A stretch of DNA of 42,829 bases from a virus: positions 1 to 42,829 of the IMG/VR virus record IMGVR_UViG_3300044733_005595; one strand, written 5' to 3'. The notes below the pieces were generated by a model that was not told the DNA's origin, did not search any database, and worked only from the letters and a program-made list of their open reading frames with translations. Positions 36,718 through 42,829 of this stretch are shown here, piece by piece. How positions within the stretch are numbered: the first letter of the stretch is position 1; each line of letters begins with the position of its first letter. A program made the translations under genes and the position numbers.

Positions 36718-37146
36718 ATGCTATCATACAAGCCGGTAACACAGTCGCAGTTCTGGATCCAGGCTTCCCCCTTCCAGCACTACTTCACTAACTTCAGCGG
36801 AATTCGCGACACCGCTGGCACCTCTCAGTACGCGGACGGGGTTCGTGGTCGCATCTTCAACCTCAAGGGACCCCGCACCCTGACAGAAGTGACCGTCTCG
36901 GTGCCTTTTGACCCCGAGCAGCACGCCGACGTTGTGGACTTCTGGAAGGCCTACGGTTGCGAGTTTGTGACCCTGACCATCACTCCCGTGTCCTGTGGTG
37001 AGGACCCGCAGCCTATCGGCCAGCGCACCATCACCATTCCTGACGCGCAGATGACAAGCCTGAACTTCGGCGCAGCCGACCGCGCTTCCTCCAACGTCTC
37101 TACTCTCGAACTAACGTTCGTGATGGATACATTTACCTACAATTGA
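36718..37146 (+). CDS. Tail tube-like protein
   Basis: The 142-residue, strand-rich product (FWIQASPFQHYFTNFSGIRDTAG, RGRIFNLKGPRTLTEVTVSVPFDPEQHADVVDFWKAYGCEFVTLTITPV, and a final STLELTFVMDTFTYN) has the size and pattern of contractile-phage tube proteins: a long beta hairpin, D-P at the loop and a last strand ending in aromatic residues. Tube monomers stack as hexamers inside the sheath. The unusual feature is that the sheath gene is on the other strand 17 kb away. A small baseplate hub protein is the alternative. Confidence 0.65.
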   Translation: MLSYKPVTQSQFWIQASPFQHYFTNFSGIRDTAGTSQYADGVRGRIFNLKGPRTLTEVTVSVPFDPEQHADVVDFWKAYGCEFVTLTITPVSCGEDPQPIGQRTITIPDAQMTSLNFGAADRASSNVSTLELTFVMDTFTYN

Positions 37147-37167
37147 TCGCTAGTTGTAAGGATAAAT

Positions 37168-38232
37168 ATGTCCCTCTCCAACCTCTATTTCAGAGGATGC
37201 TTCGAGCGGCTCTCTGAGGATCAGAAAACCGCCGTCGAGGAGGCCGGTGGGGAGGGCACCGTGGTGGACGCGGGTTGTTCCAGGGAGGTCAATACCTGCG
37301 GGATGAGCATTGACGACCTCCTGAACGACTACTCCTTCTACAGCTCGCAGAAAGGGCTTTATAAGTCCTGGGGTGACATAGAATTCCCCTGGCAGATCAG
37401 CGAACTAACTCCGAACCTCCTGTTCTCGGAGACAAACGATAAGTGGGGCGTGGCCACCTACAGGGCCGTAGTGGCCTACGCTGAGGGGAGCAGGGTGCTC
37501 CTCGTCGAGGAGGACGGGCACAGGATCAGTCTCTACGAGGCCAACGAGGACATCGAGGCCGTGAGCAGAGCTTTCGACCGCTCGAAGTGGACCCGGATCT
37601 GCTACATAGACACAACGATCCCGGCGGGCATCCCTACCATCGAGGAGCTGAGGGAGAGGTACAAGCGCTACAGCCTCAAGCTCATGGACCAGGAGTGGGG
37701 AAGTTACGACGCTGAGTGGGACTCAGGACTCTTCCAGCAGAGCTTCAGCGTATGCTACTCTCCAGAGCTGACAACCACGGAGCTGGAGAAGTGCCTCAGG
37801 GACAACTCGTCCGATAAGTGGAAAGAGGCCCGGGTGAGAAGACAGTTCTTCTACCGCGAGGGGGACGAGGTCCTGGTGGACGGGGAGTGTGGCGATGCGG
37901 TCTGCTTGTACATAGCCAAGCAGGACATCCCCGCCACCCAGGAAACCCTGGAATCCGATTCCAACTTCGACCACAACGACCCGGCCTGGCAACGTGTATA
38001 CTGCGTACCCACCGGAGTGAATAGATGCCTGGAGTACCAGAGGGAGAAGGATCCGGCGCTAGGCTACGATGTTGTACAGATCGGCTCGAAGGGGCACTTT
38101 GTCGAGGTCCCGGCACCCTACAGACTGAAGCCTCCAACGCCCTCGCTGGACGAGAGAGCGGAACTCGGACTTCCCCCGCGTGTTCTCACTCAAGCCGAGA
38201 TCAACGCCCTCCCGCAACCCCCCACGGAGTAA
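37168..38232 (+). CDS. Virion protein with duplicated carbohydrate-binding-like module
   Basis: The 354-residue product contains two similar ~50-residue segments: YAEGSRVLLVEEDGHRISLYEANEDIEAV...FDRSKWTRICYI (about 104-149) and YREGDEVLVDGECGDAVCLYIAKQDIP...FDHNDPAWQRVYCV (about 230-282). The pattern Y-x-x-G-x-x-V...LY-x-A...W-x-R-x-C resembles small chitin/cellulose-binding modules on phage tails. Paired Cys occur near the start (GCSREVNTCG). It follows the tube gene by 21 bases. Likely a baseplate or tail-surface protein. Confidence 0.6.
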   Translation: MSLSNLYFRGCFERLSEDQKTAVEEAGGEGTVVDAGCSREVNTCGMSIDDLLNDYSFYSSQKGLYKSWGDIEFPWQISELTPNLLFSETNDKWGVATYRAVVAYAEGSRVLLVEEDGHRISLYEANEDIEAVSRAFDRSKWTRICYIDTTIPAGIPTIEELRERYKRYSLKLMDQEWGSYDAEWDSGLFQQSFSVCYSPELTTTELEKCLRDNSSDKWKEARVRRQFFYREGDEVLVDGECGDAVCLYIAKQDIPATQETLESDSNFDHNDPAWQRVYCVPTGVNRCLEYQREKDPALGYDVVQIGSKGHFVEVPAPYRLKPPTPSLDERAELGLPPRVLTQAEINALPQPPTE

Positions 38233-38235
38233 CCT

Positions 38236-40116
38236 ATGCCAAACTCATGCAATGACAGTGGGGTGAGCAGGATCCTCCCCACGTCCTCCCAGGCGCTAAA
38301 CCAGAACCCCTTCCAGCAACCGTTCCAGCTAAACCCTAACGTGTACCAGGGGTCGGTGTCGGGGTCGCTGGTCGCGGAGTACGGTTTTCAGGATTTCTAC
38401 ACCAAGTCAGAGATACTGACCCTGCTGAGTGTTAAGGCGGACAAGAATACCGTATACACACGGAACGAGATCGATGACCTACTCGATAGTATAAATCTGA
38501 GCCTTGAAGGCTTCGTACTTAGAGTACCGAGCGTAGCAAAACCCAATATCATAAACCCGGGCACCAACGACACCGTCGCTCTTACGCTGCGTGGCTCGAG
38601 TACTAACGCCGTAATAACCGAGTGGATTAGTAGCATCGGAGAGCAGGTAGGAAGGGTTAATAACGACGGAACGTCCGTATTCGCGAACAAAGTGACCATA
38701 GGTGGTCTGGTTGGCGGCGGTCTTCCGGCTCTGGATACTCAGAACAGACGGATCACCGGAGTCGCAAACCCCACCGCTCCCTCCGACGCCGTACCCCTCT
38801 CATTCATGGAGGAGTATGTCAGCGATGCCATCAGCGAAGGAGGTGGTGGACCTGTTCTGAGCGTAACCGATGCCGGTGGCGATGGGTCGTTGGCTTACGA
38901 CTCGGAGACGGGAGTTCTCACGTACACGGGCCCAAGCGCGGCGGAAGTCCGGGCCCATCTCAGTGGCGGAACCGGCGTAACGTTCTCAAACGGTCAGATC
39001 TCCATCGGCCAGGGTGTGGCGACAAACGCGAACGTCGAGTTCGCCAACCTCACTCTCGCCCAACTGCTGACCGTGCAGGGTCAGGCCAGAGTCTCCGACG
39101 GTGCGATTACTACACCGTCCTTCTCATTCACCTCGGAGCCGGGAAGCGGCCTGTACCGGTCGGGTCCGGGTAACATCTCCGTCGGGATCGGTGGGGTCAA
39201 GAAGGCCACAGTGAGCGGGTCGGGCCTCGATGTATTCGGTGAGCTGAATCTACCCGGCGCCTTATTCACCACTACGCTCCAGGCCGTACCGCCGAGCGAG
39301 GATCGGCTGATCAGCCTTCCCGACCGTAGCGGTACGTTGCTTGTGACCGACGAGGCCGGGGCGTTTAGGCTCGATGACCTTAGCGATGTTGATCTTAGCG
39401 CAGGATTATACGAAAAAGCCACGATCTGCTGGAATGGCTCGACTCAGTCCTGGGTAGTCGGTCCGGATTACTGGTCTAATCCGGAACCCGGAGTTCTAAC
39501 AACCGATTATTCAAAAGTAGGAATAGGAAAAACCCCGGTCGCCGGTCCTTTTACCGGTATTGACGTAGAGGGGTCTATACAAACCACAAACAGCGTAACT
39601 CTGGGCGGTGCGGTTCGTATGGGGGGCGGGGTTATTGCTGGTGGAGATCCCACAGTCGTTCACGGGTCTTTCAGACACGAAGTCACTTACGCGCCCGGCT
39701 TACTGAGCCCGGACACCAATATCGAGGTTTTTCAGTTAATAGGAGAAGGAGACTCGGCTAGGTCGGTGGATTTGACTATCCAAGTCGAGTCGTCTGATTT
39801 CAAGTACCAAGTGATTAAACTCTCCGGCATACTGTTCTGGAACGGTACGACGTACGAGATGAGTCAGACTCAGTACGGAAACATTAGTAATGTTGGGCCA
39901 CCTGGCGATAAACTTTATAGTTTTGGCCTGGACGAATTCTGGCAACTAACGGGCTATGCGACCGATGCGGTTAGTTCGATAGGGTCTTATGTGATCTGCG
40001 GATCTTATTCATATATACGGTCTAATGACGTCACGCCACCACCCCCGTACAACTTCGAAGCTACTTGGCGAAACTGCAGTAGCCTGACATCTTTCACCGT
40101 TGATACCCCCGAATAG
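38236..40116 (+). CDS. Tail fibre ending in one BspA-like repeat unit
   Basis: The 626-residue product has fibre hallmarks: TKSEILTLLSVKADKNTVYTRNEIDDLL (trimeric helical repeats), NRRITGVANPTAPSDAVPLSFMEEYV (collar block), the SGTGVTF...ISIGQGVATNANVEFANLTL domain, SGLYRSGPGNISVGIGGVKKATV, LPDRSGTLLV and RLDDLSDVDLSAG. After a Pro-rich spacer (TPPPPYN) it ends FEATWRNCSSLTSFTVDTPE, one copy of the repeat that fills the next protein. The two genes are two bases apart, so they probably form a fibre plus its distal receptor-binding partner. Confidence 0.82.
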   Translation: MPNSCNDSGVSRILPTSSQALNQNPFQQPFQLNPNVYQGSVSGSLVAEYGFQDFYTKSEILTLLSVKADKNTVYTRNEIDDLLDSINLSLEGFVLRVPSVAKPNIINPGTNDTVALTLRGSSTNAVITEWISSIGEQVGRVNNDGTSVFANKVTIGGLVGGGLPALDTQNRRITGVANPTAPSDAVPLSFMEEYVSDAISEGGGGPVLSVTDAGGDGSLAYDSETGVLTYTGPSAAEVRAHLSGGTGVTFSNGQISIGQGVATNANVEFANLTLAQLLTVQGQARVSDGAITTPSFSFTSEPGSGLYRSGPGNISVGIGGVKKATVSGSGLDVFGELNLPGALFTTTLQAVPPSEDRLISLPDRSGTLLVTDEAGAFRLDDLSDVDLSAGLYEKATICWNGSTQSWVVGPDYWSNPEPGVLTTDYSKVGIGKTPVAGPFTGIDVEGSIQTTNSVTLGGAVRMGGGVIAGGDPTVVHGSFRHEVTYAPGLLSPDTNIEVFQLIGEGDSARSVDLTIQVESSDFKYQVIKLSGILFWNGTTYEMSQTQYGNISNVGPPGDKLYSFGLDEFWQLTGYATDAVSSIGSYVICGSYSYIRSNDVTPPPPYNFEATWRNCSSLTSFTVDTPE

Positions 40117-40118
40117 CC

Positions 40119-42191
40119 ATGCCATCCTTCAACTGCGACCCCAATGTAAATACGACCGGAGTGGTAGATTTCTCCGATGGTTGGCGTAATTGCACGTCTA
40201 TAGTCAATTTTCCGTCCAAAGATTTGAGTTCGGGGTTTAACTTCTACCGAACCTGGGACGGCTGCTCTGCGATGCAAAGTATTGCAACACTAGACCTGTA
40301 CTATAAGTTAGCCTACGCAACCGAGTTCGTACAGACGTGGGAGGGTTGTTCGAGTCTTACGAGTTTTGGAGCTTTGGATCTAAGCTCGGCCACTGTTTTT
40401 GATCGAACCTGGAAAGACTGTAGCAGTTTGACAAGTTTTCCGTTCATTTTTATTGATTCGGGCACCACTTTTACTAGCACCTGGCAAAACTGCAGCAGCC
40501 TAACCTCCTTCCCCGAACTAGACGTTAGCAGCGGAACTACTTTCTCCTTTGCTTGGTACGACTGCAGCAGCCTAACCTCCTTCCCCCTACTGAACGTTAG
40601 CAACGGAACTAATTTCAGCTATGCTTGGTACGACTGCAGCAGTTTAACCTCCTTCCCCTTACTGAACGTTAGCAACGGAACTAATTTCAGCTATGCTTGG
40701 TCCAACTGCACCAGCCTAACCTCCTTCCCCGAACTAGACGTTAGCAACGGAACTAATTTCTGGAGTGCTTGGGCAGGCTGCAACGGCCTAACCTCCTTCC
40801 CCGAACTAGACGTTAGCAGCGGAACTAATTTCAGCGGTGCTTGGTCCAACTGCAACAACCTAACCCCCTTCCCCGAACTAGACGTTAGCAGCGGAACTAC
40901 TTTCGCCTTTGCTTGGGCCAACTGCTACAACCTAACCTCCTTCCCCCTACTGAACGTTAGCAACGGAACTAATTTCGGTGGTGCTTGGTCCTACTGCAAC
41001 AACCTAACCTCCTTCCCCGAACTAGACGTTAGCAACGGAACTAATTTCAGCTATGCTTGGGACGGCTGCAGCAGTTTAACCTCCTTCCCAGAACTAGACG
41101 TTAGCAACGGAATTGATTTCACCGGTGCTTGGCAAGCCTGCGAAAGTCTCACGACTTTCCCCGAACTAGACGTTAGCAGCGGAACTACTTTCTCCTTTGC
41201 TTGGTCCAACTGCAACAACCTAACCCCCTTCCCCGAACTAGACGTTAGCAGCGGAACTACTTTCGCCTTTGCTTGGGCCAACTGCTACAACCTAACCTCC
41301 TTCCCCCTACTGAACGTTAGCAACGGAACTAATTTCGGTGGTGCTTGGTCCTACTGCAACAACCTAACCTCCTTCCCCGAACTAGACGTTAGCAACGGAA
41401 CTAATTTCAACGGTGCTTGGGACGGCTGCAGCAGTTTAACCTCCTTCCCAGAACTAGACGTTAGCAACGGAATTGATTTCACCGGTGCTTGGAACTTCTG
41501 CAGCAGTTTAACCTCCTTCCCCGAACTAGACGTTAGCAGCGGAACTACTTTCTCCTTTGCTTGGTACGACTGCAGCAGCCTAACCTCCTTCCCCCTACTG
41601 AACGTTAGCAACGGAACTAATTTCAACAGTGCTTGGTCCGACTGCAGCAGCCTAACCTCCTTCCCTGAACTAGACGTTAGCAACGGAACTAATTTCGGCG
41701 GTGCTTGGTCCAACTGCACCAGCCTAACCTCCTTCCCCGAACTAGACGTTAGCAACGGAACTAATTTCGGGAGTGCTTGGCAAAACTGCAGCAGCCTCAC
41801 TTCCTTCCCGTCACTTGACTTCAGTTCAGCATTCACTCTGCAATGGGCCTGGTATGGTTGCTCAAACCTCGCCTCTTTCCCAGCAAATGTATTCGATGAT
41901 TGCCCGTGTGTGAATTTTGCTGAGTCCTGGACTAATTGTGCCCTCGACCAAACCAGCGTGGATAACATTCTTGTTTCCCTTGACACAGCGGGGCAAAACA
42001 ATGGTACCGTAAACATCGATGGGGGAACCTCGGCTGCGCCTGGTGCCGCAGGTTTAGCCGCAAAAGCTTCGCTAGAAAGTAAAGGCTGGACCGTGAATAC
42101 CGTGCCCGCACCTCCGTCTTCATCCTGGTTCGAGTCGTTCGAGGATTGGCGATACAACCACGACTCAGCCGGTTTCTGGCCACTAACCTAA
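40119..42191 (+). CDS. BspA-like repeat protein, probable variable receptor-binding tip
   Basis: The 690-residue product consists of about 25 units of 24 residues with the plan xxAW-xx-C-xx-LTSFP-x-LDVS-x-GTNF. This is a BspA-type (DUF285-like) leucine-rich repeat in which the usual Met-Phe is A-W. Framework residues are nearly fixed; variation sits in the pairs before A-W, between W and C and after C. The C-terminus (TAGQNNGTVNIDGGTSAAPGAAGLAAKASLESKGWTVNT) is the cap typical of phage BspA-like proteins. BspA repeats bind proteins on cell surfaces. Gene order and the stray unit in the preceding fibre suggest it is the host-contacting tip. Confidence 0.78.
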   Translation: MPSFNCDPNVNTTGVVDFSDGWRNCTSIVNFPSKDLSSGFNFYRTWDGCSAMQSIATLDLYYKLAYATEFVQTWEGCSSLTSFGALDLSSATVFDRTWKDCSSLTSFPFIFIDSGTTFTSTWQNCSSLTSFPELDVSSGTTFSFAWYDCSSLTSFPLLNVSNGTNFSYAWYDCSSLTSFPLLNVSNGTNFSYAWSNCTSLTSFPELDVSNGTNFWSAWAGCNGLTSFPELDVSSGTNFSGAWSNCNNLTPFPELDVSSGTTFAFAWANCYNLTSFPLLNVSNGTNFGGAWSYCNNLTSFPELDVSNGTNFSYAWDGCSSLTSFPELDVSNGIDFTGAWQACESLTTFPELDVSSGTTFSFAWSNCNNLTPFPELDVSSGTTFAFAWANCYNLTSFPLLNVSNGTNFGGAWSYCNNLTSFPELDVSNGTNFNGAWDGCSSLTSFPELDVSNGIDFTGAWNFCSSLTSFPELDVSSGTTFSFAWYDCSSLTSFPLLNVSNGTNFNSAWSDCSSLTSFPELDVSNGTNFGGAWSNCTSLTSFPELDVSNGTNFGSAWQNCSSLTSFPSLDFSSAFTLQWAWYGCSNLASFPANVFDDCPCVNFAESWTNCALDQTSVDNILVSLDTAGQNNGTVNIDGGTSAAPGAAGLAAKASLESKGWTVNTVPAPPSSSWFESFEDWRYNHDSAGFWPLT
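40480..41815 (+). repeat. 72-bp tandem repeat array coding BspA-like units
   Basis: About 18 near-identical 72-base units share CTAACCTCCTTCCCC, GAACTAGACGTTAGCA and GGAACTAATTTC, with short variable triplet pairs between. Units upstream of about 40480 encode the same protein motif but have diverged in DNA, so the array has been expanded or homogenised recently. Confidence 0.9.
40838..41492 (+). repeat. 360-base higher-order duplication within the array
   Basis: Bases 40838-41132 recur at 41198-41492, a shift of exactly five units (360 bases). They differ at three of 295 positions (41050, 41052, 41053), all in one variable codon pair (Ser-Tyr to Asn-Gly). Confidence 0.9.
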
Positions 42192-42201
42192 TTAACTAAC
42201 C

Positions 42202-42829
42202 ATGTCTGAACAGTTTTATAGAATAGAAAACGGCCTGGTTGTCAACGGATCCATCACGGCCGATAACGTACCCGGAGCGCTGAGCGATCTGACCGACGTA
42301 GATCTGTCGGGAGAGCAGCAGGATGGTGATTCATTAGTCTGGGATGAATCGGCGAATAAGTGGATGCCGGGCGCTGTGGATGCTGGGGCCAGTGCGTGGA
42401 TTTACGTTGAGGAAACAGGTCCCTCTGATCAGATGCCTTCGCTTGTCTATACCCAGTCCAGAGTTGGCATCGGAACTAACGGTGACCAAAGTTCTGACTA
42501 CTATTTTGTCGTCAACGGGGACACCCTGCTCAGCGATGTAAAGATCAGCGGGACTTCGCTGATCGGTAATGGAACCTACTCCGATCTAGGCGAGATCAAA
42601 CTCGTACCCAATGAGTCGCTTGTCGCACAGGGTCAGTACGTATACATCAGGCCGACCGCGAACCTGGATCAGACTCACATACACATCGAGGCCGGTAATG
42701 TCGACCTGGCCGACCTGTACCTGGGCGACGACGACCGTTACGTGAAGATCGATCATACCGGCCCGGTGAAGATCGGTGTGCCCGGAGCATCGACTACGTC
42801 GAATTGGACCGCGGACTCAGATGCCACCG
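42202..42829 (+). CDS. Fibre-type protein, N-terminal part (cut by window end)
   Basis: The ATG at 42202, ten bases after the BspA-like gene, opens a frame with no stop to the window edge (209 codons). The product starts MSEQFYRIENGLVVNGSITADNV and contains PGALSDLTDVDLSGEQQDGDSLVWDESANKWMPG, the L-x-DL-x-DV...G-x-x-L-x-W-x-x...W motif of phage fibres, then SRVGIGTNGDQSSDYYFVVNGDTLLSDVKISG, also fibre-like. It continues the plus-strand fibre operon. Confidence 0.75.
   Translation, partial: MSEQFYRIENGLVVNGSITADNVPGALSDLTDVDLSGEQQDGDSLVWDESANKWMPGAVDAGASAWIYVEETGPSDQMPSLVYTQSRVGIGTNGDQSSDYYFVVNGDTLLSDVKISGTSLIGNGTYSDLGEIKLVPNESLVAQGQYVYIRPTANLDQTHIHIEAGNVDLADLYLGDDDRYVKIDHTGPVKIGVPGASTTSNWTADSDAT

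Noticed and set aside
40480-41815. CRISPR-like array
   Set aside because: The units are in-frame 72-base coding repeats without unrelated spacers or nearby cas genes.
40313-42157. Long minus-strand ORFs opposite the repeat array (up to 268 codons)
   Set aside because: They mirror the 72-base periodicity of the plus-strand gene and lack starts with ribosome sites; they are shadows of the repeats.
40119-42191. Diversity-generating retroelement target
   Set aside because: Variation is not confined to adenine sites, and no reverse transcriptase or template repeat is visible in the window.

Overview
The window looks like part of a large genome of a contractile-tailed phage (myovirus) that infects a cyanobacterium. 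Phage evidence: a 20-gene tRNA array, then a Mu-type morphogenesis set (DUF935-type portal, gpI-type protease/scaffold, HK97-fold capsid, DUF2190-type decoration protein, gp36/gp37-type connectors), a tail sheath, a probable tail tube and many fibre genes. The host guess rests on two signals: a 49-residue protein with the C-terminal GAPDH-binding motif of the Calvin-cycle regulator CP12, and a family A DNA polymerase collinear with mitochondrial DNA polymerase gamma, a type I recall only from phages of the cyanobacterium Acaryochloris. No terminase, integrase or lysogeny gene is visible.

Layout. 84-3904: tRNAs for 16 amino acids, interrupted by a ~950-nt gene-free block (567-1519) rich in perfect stems, two matching H-type pseudoknots, a third pseudoknot and a tRNA-like piece; this is my best candidate for a large ornate RNA of the GOLLD/ROOL kind. 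A small membrane-protein cluster (2755-3453) and a 41-codon gene that runs into tRNA-Val lie inside the array. 3920-9528: early/metabolic genes on the plus strand (mini-CP12, a conserved phage protein, metallophosphoesterase, Pol gamma-like polymerase, a locus rearranged around a 48-bp repeat, an RlpA-like secreted protein). 9587-20169: virion genes on the minus strand (Dps-like protein, connectors, capsid, decoration, protease/scaffold, sheath, probable tail chaperone). 20237-26691: plus-strand fibres and adhesins, part of which looks compositionally foreign. 26731-27500: dCMP deaminase and a partner. 27483-33074: minus-strand coiled-coil protein, LRR protein and a 1293-residue giant. 33133-42829: plus strand, with genes before the portal, portal, tail tube, and then fibres including a protein of about 25 BspA-like repeats; the last gene is cut by the window edge.

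Regulation. An octamer GTTTAA(A/G)N recurs just upstream of transcription units on both strands, always in the reading direction, including back-to-back copies in two divergent gaps and one copy inside the protease gene directly before a nested scaffold start. I infer a phage-specific (probably late) promoter element. A sigma70-like promoter precedes the second tRNA group, and a canonical terminator follows the capsid gene.

All function calls are from reading translated sequence and recalled family motifs; no database search was run.
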